NCBI RefSeq assembly: GCF_036898095.1
Contig: NC_090739.1
Location: forward strand, 61,884,853 to 61,948,852
Direction of reading: 5' to 3'
DNA from: Palaemon carinicauda
Lineage: Eukaryota; Arthropoda; Malacostraca; Decapoda; Palaemonidae
Length of the DNA stretch: 64,000 nucleotides
In this document: positions 23,165-32,264 of the stretch, piece after piece
How positions within the stretch are numbered: the stretch's first letter is position 1
Layout: each line of letters begins with the position of its first letter
Program-made: the position numbers and the translations under genes
The notes under the pieces: model-generated
Told to the model about the DNA's origin: nothing
What the model saw: only the letters and a program-made list of their open reading frames with translations
Databases searched by the model: none

Positions 23165-23571
23165 AAAGTAGGAAGATGTGATGTAGTTCTAAAGGAAAAG
23201 TATGGGAAATATGTCTGGGTAATAAGCAAAGCTCTACCTCCAGTTTGTTTCTTCATTATGATCAGAGATAAATGTAAACAAAACATTGGTTGCCATTTTT
23301 TATCGTGCTTTTTAGCGTGTTTAGGAAACGCATGATATAAAATTGCCTTTAATATTTGTGCCTGTTTTAGTTTAGGGTACTGTAGTACATGCATTAAGTG
23401 TTCTGTACTATAAAGGGTAGTATGTTAACAGTACTACGTACAAGGGAAGGTTTTAAAAGTCTGAATATACATGTTGAATAAAGAGGTAAATATGGTGTCA
23501 CTACTTCGCGGATTTTCACCTATCGCGGCCGCGACTGGAACCTATCTACCGCGATAAACGAGGGTTCACTG
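22839..23571 (-). mobile_element. pogo/Tigger-type MITE 'M1', second copy
   Basis: Begins CAGTGAACCCTCGCTACTTC and ends with the complement of CAGTGAACCCTCGTTTATCG, flanked by TA at 22837-22838 and 23572-23573. It is inverted relative to 1916-3359 and carries the same unique segment (23160-23400), but a shorter AT tract. It lies inside DIRS A: the sequence on its left (TTTCAAAAACATTAAAAT) is uninterrupted in C at about 40920. Confidence 0.88.
22920..23162. repeat. AT microsatellite inside second M1 copy
   Basis: (AT)n with GTATGCATGTAT and ACACACAC interludes. Much shorter than the tract in the copy at 1916-3359. Confidence 0.95.
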
Positions 23572-24038
23572 TAGCATAATATGTTAACAGGTAAAACCGA
23601 AATGACGGGCTCAATGTTAATTAACTTCGGTACAAGAAAAGACCGCCTACTATTAGGAAAGGTCGAATATAAACAAATATAAAAATTAATTTTAATAAAT
23701 TTATAAAAAAGGAAGTTAATCGAAGAGGCCTATAAAAGGCGGAGAGATATAAAATAAATCTATAACTTTTGTTAAGCAAAATTAAGAAAGAGAGTCTATA
23801 CTCTCTTAGACACCAACACTTCCGTCTAAGGGAAGGGTCTGCCATTTAAAGGTGAAAGAGAGTTCATACTCTCTTCGTCACCATAATTAATAAAATTAAT
23901 TCCAAAAGCTAGCTAAGCTAATAATAAAACTTCCTGAATAGCGAAAGCTGAAATCTTAGAGCAATACTTCACCAAAAACCGTGAACAAGACTCCAAAATT
24001 ATAAGCGTATCCATGAACGTCTTGCCGGAAGCACGACA

Positions 24039-24197
24039 GAGGAAAAATTGAAGTGGTGTCAACAAGAAGTACTGCGGTACCTGGCCACAGGTGGCGCTTG
24101 TGAGTGCGCCCCCCTCTTGTATAGCGATCGCTGGCGTATCCCTTCCGTAGAATTCTGTCGGGCAACGGAGTTGACAGCTACATGATTATCGGGTAAG
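24039..24197 (-). repeat. DIRS A inverted terminal repeat (element 5' side)
   Basis: Ends ACATGATTATCGGGTAAG and pairs with 16884-17043. The outer end (about 24198-24213, TTTAATATTGAAAAAT) is single-copy apart from the internal complementary region. Confidence 0.93.
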
Positions 24198-24231
24198 TTT
24201 AATATTGAAAAATTACATCTTATTAACTCAC

Positions 24232-24388
24232 CGGACAATATCTCTGTGAATCATATGCTCCTCTGGCTTGTATGTCGAAACTACACACTCAGAATCCCAA
24301 TCTTCATCATTAGCAGACAAAGAGGATTCAGCAGCCTCACTCAACATTTTCTTTTTCTTTTCAAGTTGATGGTCATGAACAGTTTTAG
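24232..24388 (-). CDS. GTSF1/Asterix-like, coding exon 3 (acidic DEDWD region)
   Basis: This 157-nt exon is flanked by a good acceptor (TTTTTAATGTTTCAG) and donor (CG then GTGAGT). Its first two bases complete the codon left by the exon at 46528-46654. The next 51 codons are open: KTVHDHQLEKKKKMLSEA, then ESSLSANDEDWDSECVVS and TYKPEEHMIHRDIV. It ends in phase 2. In GTSF1 proteins the two zinc fingers are followed by an acidic stretch with a DEDWD-type motif; the Trp/acidic C-terminal region is the part reported to contact Piwi. The residue numbering puts the Trp at about 108. A DIRS element begins only 18 bp beyond the donor. Confidence 0.86.
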
Positions 24389-25119
24389 CTGAAACATTAA
24401 AAAACAATCAAGACTTAGATATCTAAAGGTAAATAACTACAATGGACAAACAGCATAACTTGTATTGCCCAACGACATGTACAACACCTATCCTTTCAAA
24501 AGCTACCAAACATCTACAAAGTTTTCAAAACAAAAATCCTTAGCAGAAGACATTTAAATAAACAGAAAACTTTCATACTATTGTACTACTTGATATGCTC
24601 ATTTAAGCTATTGAACCACAGAAATTGCCCCGGTTGTCCAATTGCAGGGGAGTATACCTATTCAACATTAGTTCATGGTTCTTGCCGAAATTAAATAGTG
24701 TCACAGAAACATATTAAATGAAATAAAAAACTTGAAAAGAAAAATTGAATACAATGTCTATGAACAACTTTCAAAGAAATGAAACCATTAAATCTCTTGA
24801 CAAAATACACAAACTACTTATACTGTATGATTACACAGTATGCATAAAAATGACAAGAGCTGGGAAATACTGCATGTTAATCTTTGATTTTTTATGAAGA
24901 AAATTATGTTACATTCCAAGCACCGATAAACAGAGTGAAATACTATTAAGGGTCACCTATATAAAGGTCTCTCATGAGTGATAGGCCAATGTCCTGGAAA
25001 TCGACCCAATATAATATAAATATGATCATCGCCTACGCGATCTCTCCACCCATGCTATGTCCAGGGAGGGCAAAATAATGGCTACTGATAAATCAGCAAG
25101 GTAGGTAGTAAGTTGGCCA
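24389..25119. other. Intron sequence without recognised repeats
   Basis: AT-rich intronic sequence upstream (gene sense) of exon 3. No open splice-flanked segment or transposon motif was noticed. Confidence 0.4.
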
Positions 25120-25823
25120 GGGCACTAGCCACCCTTTGAGATACTGTACTACCGCTAGAATTATTGGGTCCTTTGACTGGCCAGACAGTACTAAATTGGA
25201 TCGCTCTCTCTGGTTACCACTCATTTTGACTTTGCATACACATACTGTACACCAAATAGTCTGGCCTATTCTTATCAAATTCTCCTCTATCCTCATACAC
25301 CTGACAACACGGAGATTACCAAAGAATTTTTCTTCGCTCAAGGGTTGACTACTGCAATGCAATTGTTCAGTGGCTACTTTCCTCTTGGTAAGGATAGAAG
25401 AGAGACTTTAGCTAAGGTAAGCAGCTCTTCAAGGAGAAGACACTCCAAATCATACCATTGTTCTCTGGTATGTGATGGTGCCATAGCCTCTGTACCATGG
25501 CCTTCCACTGTCTTGGATTCGAGTTCTCTTGCTTGAGGGTACACTCAGGCATGCTGTTCTATCTTATTTTTCTGCCTCTTTTGTTTTTTTTTTAAGTTTT
25601 TATAGTTTATATGTGAAGGATCTAATTTAACGCTGTTACTGTCCTTGAAATATTTTATTTTAATTGTTTATTCTTCTCTTGTAGTTTATTTATTTCCTAG
25701 TTTCCTTCCCTCAATGGGCTATTTTTCCCTGTTGGAGCCCTTAGGCGTATAGCATTTTGCTTTTTCAACTAGGGTTGTAGACTAGCTTGTAATAATAATA
25801 ATAATAGTAATAATAATAATATA

Positions 25824-25867
<44 letters not shown>

Positions 25868-25880
25868 TAATAATAATATA
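25120..25880 (+). mobile_element. Non-autonomous LINE derivative (5' UTR joined to 3' UTR)
   Basis: The first part, from about 25165 (CTTTGACTGGCCAGACAGTA) to about 25570, matches the sequence preceding the LINE coding region at 7893-8290. The second part (25600-25790) matches the LINE 3' end, including 'aatgggctatttttccctgt' and 'ttcaactagggttgtag', followed by (TAA)n to 25880. The entire coding region is missing. Fragments of the same composition on the minus strand lie at 6125-6395 and 50545-50825. Confidence 0.8.
25789..25880. repeat. (TAA)n tail microsatellite
   Basis: About 30 imperfect TAA units directly after the LINE-type 3' end. The tail form is characteristic of this family in the window. 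Confidence 0.93.
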
Positions 25881-26145
25881 TGACTTCAGCGGCGATCAAA
25901 ATCCCGACTCGTAGATTGTGACACACTGAAGTTCCCAATATGCTACCCCATTTTGTACACAGCAGTATCTACTATTTTTATGGAAGAATGTGAATTTAAG
26001 CAAAACCTGATGCCCACATTTTGGTCAAACTGTTCCACAAACTTTTTCTCTCCAGCACAATTAAAAATCTAATAAGGAGTCATTATAGAAAGCATTCACA
26101 ATTTGCAAAATGATATTTTCATAATAAAATAATTTTTTGAATATA

Positions 26146-26288
26146 CTTACCCGCTGGTTATATAAAGAGCTAAAGTTCCCTGACGCCCTGGCAGAAATTC
26201 AAATTCTCGCGCTATCGAAGATACGGCAGGTGTACAACCGCACCCTAGCGGTAGCTCAGGTGGTACAACACACCATCTCCAGTTCTTC
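26146..26288 (+). repeat. DIRS B inverted terminal repeat (3' side)
   Basis: Starts CTTACCCGCTGGTTATATAA and ends AGTTCTTC. Near-perfect complement of 32710-32853. Confidence 0.93.
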
Positions 26289-26347
26289 CATGCCTCATAG
26301 CAATACCATAGGTAGTCTCTAGAGGGGAGGAGGGTGGGTGTTAAATT

Positions 26348-26437
26348 TATATAACCAGCAGGTAAGTATATTCAAAAATTTATTTTATTATGAAAATATC
26401 ATTTTTAAATATAAAACTTACCCGCTGGTTATATAAA
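26348..26437. repeat. DIRS B internal complementary region
   Basis: Joins complements of both outer ends (TTTATTTTATTATGAAAATA and ATTTTTAAATATAAAACTTA) between two copies of the outer repeat sequence. Confidence 0.9.
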
Positions 26438-26826
26438 GAGCTGATTGACACACATTGGTGGCGGGTCAGAGACAGCTACATATAGAAAATTCACTTAAGG
26501 GTTACATACAATAAACTTAAGCGGTTCTCACCTGATAAGGAAGCTGACAGCAATGATACTCTGCCTCATTTCGTCCGCTATCCTTAAGAGATCCAGTGAT
26601 CCACTCGGGCTGAAAATCTCCAGGAGCTGTCAAACGGTACGACCACCTATAACATGACAGAACCTCAACCAATACCCTTGTTCTGGGTGCACTCAAGGAA
26701 CAAATTGACCACCTAACCAAATCAAAGACTGCGGAAGACTGACGACCAATCTCCACAAACAACCATAACAAAAGAGTTCCAGGAGATAGAAAAGGGGTAT
26801 TAGGAAAAAGGGAACGTAGTGGTAGA

Positions 26827-27246
26827 TCATTCACCTACTATCGCATTTGCCGCTACAAAAGGACCCAATGTAAAAAAGTCCTTATAGCGAGTCTGAATAT
26901 TTCTCAAATAATGAGATCCAAACACAGACTTACTTCTCCAAAAGGTCGTATCCATCAGACTTTGCAGAGAACGGTTCTGTTTAAAGGCCACTGAAGTCGC
27001 TACCGCTCTGACTTCATGTGTCTTCACTTTGAGAAGCCTCTGATCCGACTCATCACACTGAGGATGAGCTTCTCGAATCAACAATCTAATGAAAAAAGAC
27101 AAGGCATTCTTAGACATGGGCATCGAGGGTTTCCGAACTGCACACCACAGAGCGTCTGAGTTACCCCTTAGATTCTTAGTCCTGTCCACATAAAGCCGTA
27201 ACGCTCTAACTGGACAGAGGACCCTTTCTAATTCACCGCCAGCCAA
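26827..27246 (-). pseudogene. DIRS B tyrosine recombinase, catalytic C-terminal part
   Basis: The frame contains LAGGELERVLCPVRALRLYV, LKVKTHEVRAVATSVAF with the H-x-x-R catalytic pair, FWRSKSVFGSHYLRN with the conserved Trp and the Tyr nucleophile, and ends FVAANAIVGE. All C-terminal catalytic residues are present. It is displaced by one frame from the N-terminal part (ending 27273), with the shift located between about 27250 and 27295, so it is split by a small indel. A and C carry a changed residue at this site or worse. The start shown is only the first initiator-like codon after the shift. Confidence 0.85.
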
Positions 27247-27272
27247 ATCAGAGAAATCTCGAAGGATTTGGG

Positions 27273-29609
27273 CTATGGCCGAGAAGGGTTCTCATTCTTG
27301 GCCAGAAACCCCAGTTGCAAAGAACAACTGGCTTTTTCATTCCAAAAACCAATGTTCCTGCTTAAAGTGTGTACCTGTACCTCACTAACTCTTTTAGCAG
27401 CGGCAAGGGTAACCAGAAAAAGTGTTTTCAAGGTTAAATCCTTAAATGAAACTGAGTGTAAAGGCTCAAATCTGTCACTCATGAGAAATTTAAGGACAAC
27501 ATCCAAATTCCAGGCAAGGGGAGCTGTTTGAATCTTCTTGGTTGTATCAAAAGACCTAAGCAAATCTTGTAGATCCTTATTATTAGAAAGGTCTAGGTTC
27601 CTGTGTCTAAAAACCGTTGCCAACATACTCCTGTAACCTTTAATAGTAGATGACGAGAAGTTATGTTTAAATTTAAGGTCCAAGAAAAAATCTACTATCT
27701 GGGTAAGAGAGGTACTGGAAGAGGGAATCGCGTTAGTCCTACACCACTCTCTGAATAACTCCCACTTGGACTGATACACCCTGATGGTTGAAGACCTCCT
27801 TGCCCTCGCAATTGCCTTGGCTACCTTCTTCGAAAATCCTCTAGCTCTAGCGAGTTTTTCAATAGTCTGAAGGCAGTCAGACGTAGAGCTCGGAGGTTTA
27901 GATGATTTCGGGCCGAGTGAGGTTGTCTGAGAAGATCGGGTCTTATGGGAAGGCTTCTCGGGAAATCCACCATCCATTCCAGTACCTCTGGAAACCAGCT
28001 CCTTGACGCCTAGAACGGAGCTATCAGTGTCATTCTGGTCTCTTCGTGGGAAATGAACTTCTGAATCACTTTGTAAAGAATCTTGAACGGAGGGAAAGCA
28101 TAAACCTCCATGTGTGACCAGTTCATCAGAAAGGCGTCTATGTGCAAGGCTTCGGGATCCGGAACCGGAGAGAAGTAACACTCCAGCCTTTTTGTCTTTG
28201 CGGTGGCAAAGAGATCCACGAGAGGTCGACCCCTTAACCGCCACAGACTCTTGCAGACGTCCGGGTGTAAAATCCACTCTGTGGAGAGAACCTGACCTCC
28301 CCTGCTGAGTCTGTCTGCGCTCACATTGTTGACCCCCTGGATGAATCGAGTGAAAAGAGTCACCTTCCTTTCCTCTGCCCAAACGAGAAGAAGTCTTGCA
28401 ATCTCGTACAGAGGCCAAGAGTGGGTCCCGCCCTGTTTCACAATATAGGCCAGAGCTGTCGTGCTGTCCGCATTGACTTGGACCACTTTGCCCCTGATCT
28501 GCTTCTCGAAGCCTATGAGAGCCAGATGAATAGCCAAAAGCTCCTTTTGATTGATGTGGAGAGATGTTTGCTCCACCGTCCAAGTCCCCGAAAGCTCCTT
28601 CTTCTCTAGAGTGGCTCCCCACCCCGAGTTGGAGGCGTAGGAACACAACACGAGGTCTGGGCTCTTCTGAAGTAAAGAGAAGCCTTCTTTCAGTCTGGGC
28701 TCGTTGTACCACCATTGAAGATGAGACTTGATGGAAACCGAGATGGGAATGCAATCCCTGTCGAGGTTGTCCCCTTTCTTCCAATGGCGATTGAGATGAA
28801 ACTGAAGAGGACGCAAGTGCAACCTCCCCAGGGTCATGAACTTCTCTAATGATGAGAGAGTCCCCAGAAGGCTCATCCAATCTCTTACGGAGCAAAGTTC
28901 TCTCTTCAGGAAAGTTTGGACTTTTAGGAGGGCTGCCTGAATTCTCACCGACGACGGAAAAGCCCGAAAACTCCGACTGTGAATCTCCATCCCCAAATAA
29001 AGAATCTCCTGGGATGGAGACAGTTGCAATTTTTTCGAGCTCACCAGGAGGCCCAGTTCTCTGGAGAGATCCAAAGTCATTTTGAGGTCCTTCAAACAAC
29101 AATCGGCTGAGGAGGTTCTTATCAGCCAATCGTCCAGATACAGAGGGGCTCTGATTCCCCTCGAATGCAGCATGCTTGCCACATTCAGCATGATCTTGGT
29201 AAACAATAGAGGAGCCGTGCAGAGTCCGAAAAAAAGAGCCCTGAACTGGAAGACCTTGTTTCCGTCCATGAACCTCAGATAATGTCTGCAGCTGAGATGA
29301 ATTGGAAGGTGGAAATAGGCGTCCTGAAGATCTATAGAGACCATCCAATCGTCCTTCCTCACAGCCGCCAGAACTGTTTTCTGAGTCTCCATAGTGAACA
29401 TCAAATTTTGGACGTAACCATTTAGCACACTTACGTCCAGAACCGGTCTCCACTCCCCGGAACTCTTGGGTACTAGGAAAAGGCGGTTGTAAAACCCCGG
29501 AGACAAAACATCCTGCACTTCCTCTATTGCTTGCTTCTCTAATAAAAGACGTCTGAAGACGCATGGCTTGCTTCTTCAGTCCCTCTCTGTATTTGGGCGA
29601 AAGATCCAC
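27273..29609 (-). CDS. DIRS B recombinase frame extended through RT (778 codons)
   Basis: The last 250 codons are a recombinase N-terminal domain: SDCLQTIEKLARARGFSKKV, STIRVYQSKWELFREW, STIKGYRSMLATVFRHRNLD and AAAKRVSEVQVHTLSRN, which holds the first catalytic Arg. The first 530 codons overlap the RT-RNase H gene in the -1 frame without a stop; they are Ser/Gly/Arg/Gln-rich and resemble no domain. Extensive overlap between the RT and recombinase genes is known in DIRS elements; the true start of the recombinase is unknown. An equivalent open -1 frame is seen in D and E. It could be translated by -1 frameshifting, by re-initiation, or not at all upstream of about 28010. Confidence 0.7.
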   Translation of the reverse strand: MDLSPKYREGLKKQAMRLQTSFIREASNRGSAGCFVSGVLQPPFPSTQEFRGVETGSGRKCAKWLRPKFDVHYGDSENSSGGCEEGRLDGLYRSSGRLFPPSNSSQLQTLSEVHGRKQGLPVQGSFFRTLHGSSIVYQDHAECGKHAAFEGNQSPSVSGRLADKNLLSRLLFEGPQNDFGSLQRTGPPGELEKIATVSIPGDSLFGDGDSQSEFSGFSVVGENSGSPPKSPNFPEERTLLRKRLDEPSGDSLIIREVHDPGEVALASSSVSSQSPLEERGQPRQGLHSHLGFHQVSSSMVVQRAQTERRLLFTSEEPRPRVVFLRLQLGVGSHSREEGAFGDLDGGANISPHQSKGAFGYSSGSHRLREADQGQSGPSQCGQHDSSGLYCETGRDPLLASVRDCKTSSRLGRGKEGDSFHSIHPGGQQCERRQTQQGRSGSLHRVDFTPGRLQESVAVKGSTSRGSLCHRKDKKAGVLLLSGSGSRSLAHRRLSDELVTHGGLCFPSVQDSLQSDSEVHFPRRDQNDTDSSVLGVKELVSRGTGMDGGFPEKPSHKTRSSQTTSLGPKSSKPPSSTSDCLQTIEKLARARGFSKKVAKAIARARRSSTIRVYQSKWELFREWCRTNAIPSSSTSLTQIVDFFLDLKFKHNFSSSTIKGYRSMLATVFRHRNLDLSNNKDLQDLLRSFDTTKKIQTAPLAWNLDVVLKFLMSDRFEPLHSVSFKDLTLKTLFLVTLAAAKRVSEVQVHTLSRNIGFWNEKASCSLQLGFLAKNENPSRP
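28010..29518 (-). CDS. DIRS B reverse transcriptase-RNase H, intact frame
   Basis: A 502-codon frame. RT landmarks: FYNRLFLVPKSSGEWRPVLD, VSIDLQDAYFHLPIHLSCRH (first catalytic Asp), FRALFFGLCTAPLLFTKIM and APLYLDDWLIRTSS (DD pair). RNase H landmarks: CSYASNSGWGATL (the expected Asp is Tyr-Ala-Ser here, a possible weakness), LHINQKELLAIHLAL (Glu), VQVNADSTTALAYIV (Asp) and GVNNVSADRLSR. The connector YAFPPFKILYKVIQKF follows, ending at LIAPF. It copies the RNA genome into DNA. This is the only RT frame in the window that is both complete and carries DD. The first ATG-like start is ambiguous; homology begins within a few residues. Confidence 0.9.
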   Translation of the reverse strand: MQDVLSPGFYNRLFLVPKSSGEWRPVLDVSVLNGYVQNLMFTMETQKTVLAAVRKDDWMVSIDLQDAYFHLPIHLSCRHYLRFMDGNKVFQFRALFFGLCTAPLLFTKIMLNVASMLHSRGIRAPLYLDDWLIRTSSADCCLKDLKMTLDLSRELGLLVSSKKLQLSPSQEILYLGMEIHSRSFRAFPSSVRIQAALLKVQTFLKRELCSVRDWMSLLGTLSSLEKFMTLGRLHLRPLQFHLNRHWKKGDNLDRDCIPISVSIKSHLQWWYNEPRLKEGFSLLQKSPDLVLCSYASNSGWGATLEKKELSGTWTVEQTSLHINQKELLAIHLALIGFEKQIRGKVVQVNADSTTALAYIVKQGGTHSWPLYEIARLLLVWAEERKVTLFTRFIQGVNNVSADRLSRGGQVLSTEWILHPDVCKSLWRLRGRPLVDLFATAKTKRLECYFSPVPDPEALHIDAFLMNWSHMEVYAFPPFKILYKVIQKFISHEETRMTLIAPF

Positions 29610-29756
29610 CGGATCTGTGACTAAAGGAGGATTTGCCAGGAGGGGGATCTTCTAACCCTCCTATAACACTTGGACGGACCAGGGGTCCGCTCCATTTCCC
29701 AAGCCTCCCAGAAGTGAGTTAACCTGGCACCCACTGCTGTCTGAAGGAAAGGGCAG

Positions 29757-30914
29757 TCAGACTTTACCTCGGCCCGACTTGCCCCCTCTGCCTGTAGGTT
29801 TCCTTCCTTCTGGTTTGAAAGAGCCCCTTCCAGAGGATTTCCCATGAAAGGACTGAGAAGGTCGAAAACCAGAAGAGGATTCCATAGGCTTACGAGAGGA
29901 AAACGACGACGGCAAAACTTTCCTTGTCGTATTAGTAACTAAGTCATGCGTGGCTTTCTGCGTGAGAGCAGTGGCCACTTTGCCTACCAACTCTTGCGGA
30001 AATAAGGTATTAGCCAAAGGTGCGAAAAGAAGGCCCGTTTTCTGGTAGGGAGACACTCCTGCAGAGAGAAAAGAGCATATCGTGGCCCTTTTCTTGAGGA
30101 TTCCAGCCTTGAACAAGGCAGCTAGCTCGTTGGAGCCATCCCTCACACCTTTATCCAAGCAGGACATCAAATGAACCAGTCCACTAGTGTCCGTATCAGT
30201 CATATCTGAGACCCTCTTACTCAAAGCCCCCAGAGCCCAGTCTAAGAAATTAAACACCTCGAAGGCCCTGAACAGACCTTTAAACAAATGATCGAACTCT
30301 GGAATGGACCACCAAATCTTCGTTTTCCTTAAGGCAAGACGACGAGAAGCATCTACTAAACTTGAAAAATCCCCTTGGGCAGACGAAGGAAAACTCAAGC
30401 CCAACACTTCACCAGTCTCGTACCACACACTAGATTTAGAAGCCAACCTAGCGGGAGGAAAGGCAAAGGCCGTCTTGCCAAAAGATTTCTTAGAGTCCAA
30501 CCAGGAACCCATTAATTTCAAGGCCCGTTTAGAGGATCGAGAAAGAACCATCTTGGTATAAACTGGAACTTTGGTAGCTTTACCTAAGATGAACTCAGAA
30601 GGCGGAGAACGAGGGGCCACAGGAGTAAACTGATCCGGGAAAATTCCAGTAAGAATCAGCATAAACTTGCGAAGATCAACAGCATGTTGATAATGATTCT
30701 CCTCCTCATTCTCAGAGACTTCCTCAATAGGATCGTCCACATCTGATTTTTTCCTCAAGTTCGTCTTCTGGCAGTGCAGCAACTGCTGCAGCCTGAGCCG
30801 AAGGAACAAAGTCTGGATGGGATTGCCTGTCAAAGCCAATATCTGCATCCAACTGACGGGGAGAGGTTGAAGTAGATTGACGAGAAACATGGACGGGTAG
30901 ACAATCTTCTTCAA
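29757..30914 (-). pseudogene. DIRS B Gag-like protein, C-terminal half
   Basis: A 385-codon frame with a Glu/Asp-rich start (VDDPIEEVSENEEEN), a helical core (WWSIPEFDHLFKGLFRAFEV, FNFLDWALGALSKR, SCLDKGVRDGSNELAAL) and a basic Gly/Arg-rich tail (RGSFKPEGRKPTGRGGKS), the layout of DIRS Gag proteins with a nucleic-acid-binding end. The preceding frame (31407-30724) joins it at about 30765 through a one-base difference in an A6 run. Its function would be particle assembly and RNA binding. The first 60 codons as displayed are out-of-frame leader, not real Gag. Confidence 0.78.
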
Positions 30915-31407
30915 CTAACAACTGCCTACACCACTTAGGATCCGACTGCTGTTGAACAGATTGACACTTGGACTCCGAAGGCAACTGCCGAAGATCGCTG
31001 AGTGGACGCGTAGAGTCCGAAAACTGTTGACGCGAACGATCAAAGCTGTCAAGATGTCGACGCTGAGAATCGATGTTTTGACGCGACGCGTCCACAAGTT
31101 GTTGACGCGGGCAATCCACTACTTCAAAACGTTGACGCGTCTCGTCCACTTGTCGACGCCGATGTTCTTCCACACGACCAGAAGGCGAAAAACGGTCAAC
31201 CAAACCTCTCTGACGCGACTCATCAAAATCAACCTGGCGTTGGACACTATGAATGGGAGACCGCCTAAGCAATAACTCGTCAGCACCAGAGACCATCGAA
31301 CGCCTGTGCGATAACTGGTCTGACACCTGACGCCCAGACATACCGCCAATACCTGGTTGATAAGAATCCATCAACAACGAGAGTTGTTCCTTCATAGTCA
31401 CAAGCAT
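30724..31407 (-). pseudogene. DIRS B Gag-like protein, Arg/Gln/Ser-rich middle
   Basis: A 227-codon frame beginning MLVTMKEQLSLLMDSYQPG, then a low-complexity stretch built from repeats of the type SRQQFSDSTRPLSD, RRRQVDETRQRFEV and RQQLVDASRQNIDS. It aligns at its start with A (MTLLQSMQSQLAVLMREC). In its own frame an upstream TAA lies at 31437-31435, and it is out of frame with the previous Gag segment because of a 35-bp duplication near 31500. It ends at the A6 frameshift. Confidence 0.75.
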
Positions 31408-31421
31408 AGACCATTTAGGAT

Positions 31422-32261
31422 CTACAGAACTCCCTTAAGGAATATTCGATCCAACATCACCACGTATTTCGGGAGAAGAAAGCCAATCTGAAGGAAGAGG
31501 GGGAGCATGAATCGTAACAAGTCTGAAGGAAGAGGGGGAGCATGAATCGTAACAAGGTCTGAATCGGAAGGAATCTTATCCACACGAACACGGTGATCTG
31601 GACGTTTAGCAAGAGTGCAAGCGATGGGAGAACAGAAACGTTCCGGTGAGTCCCACGAGCTACATCCTGGACGCACAGGCGATTCCTGACGCTGTGAAAC
31701 ATCATGAGTCCGTTTAAGCGGTCTTGACGCGCGACGCCAGATCTCACTCCCCGACCCTTCATCGGAAGACGGGGATAACGCATGAACCTCACCTTTCCTA
31801 CGATGAGGGTGAACGGCCTGAGCTACGGCAACAGGAACGTTCAAGGGGACGTCTGCACGATTGATGACGCTTCTCGTTCCCTTAAGCCGTTCGACATTAC
31901 TTCTCCCATAGGTTTGAGAGCTCGAAAGAGGTCTTAGGCTAGGTGAATGACAAGATCGCGCAGACGCACCCTCCGCAACACTAAATACATTAGCAACACT
32001 TTTCACATTACCGAGAGATTCACGACTTTTCGGTACACTAACATCAGACACCGAAACACTTTCCACAGTTCCGACAGAATCACGGTTTTTTAGTACCTTT
32101 AACTCGGAAAAAATCGTATTTCTATCAGCCGCTAAGGACTCAACTTTCTCACCAAGAGTCAAAATAGCGGTAAACATGTCTTTCATAGTAGGTTCCTGAT
32201 CTACCACCACGGGGAAAGGAATAGGATTAGGAACATTAACATTAGGTAAGGCTCTATCCAC
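31422..32261 (-). pseudogene. DIRS B Gag-like protein, N-terminal part
   Basis: A 279-codon stretch in the same frame as the Cys-rich leader (32495-32265) but after one TGA. Recognisable blocks are TMKDMFTAILTLGEKVESLA (helical), SSQTYGRSNVERLKGTRS (shared with A and C) and SPSSDEGSGSEIWRRASR. The first displayed residue is a GTG, so it is a continuation and not a new start. It runs off frame in the 35-bp tandem duplication (31466-31536 region). Confidence 0.75.
31466..31552. repeat. 35-bp tandem duplication in DIRS B Gag
   Basis: 'gtctgaaggaagagggggag' plus 'catgaatcgtaacaa' is present twice in succession (first copy begins ATCTGAAGG). 35 is not a multiple of three, and the two flanking Gag frames differ by exactly this amount. 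Confidence 0.88.
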
Positions 32262-32264
32262 AGA

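Larger units (their letters stand above)
16845..24213 (-). mobile_element. DIRS-like retrotransposon A (internally deleted)
   Basis: The complete boundaries are visible: inverted terminal repeats of about 160 bp (16884-17043 and 24039-24197), single-copy outer ends, and an internal complementary region (17086-17170) joining the two ends. Gene order on the minus strand is Gag-like (22138-21050), RT remnant (about 20042-19629), RNase H (19426 down to about 18870) and tyrosine recombinase (18800-17561). Most of the RT, including its catalytic block, is deleted, so A is non-autonomous. A 'TCGCGG' MITE sits in its 5' part. The element ends 18 bp short of the donor site of the GTSF1-like exon 24232-24388. 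It is closely related to C. Confidence 0.9.

Noticed and set aside
27273..29609. Treating the first 530 codons of the 778-codon frame as a new protein domain
   Set aside because: They lie in the -1 frame over an intact RT-RNase H gene, and their conserved bits (for example SGRLAD opposite YLDDWLI) are explained by constraint on RT. Kept only as a question about the open frame.
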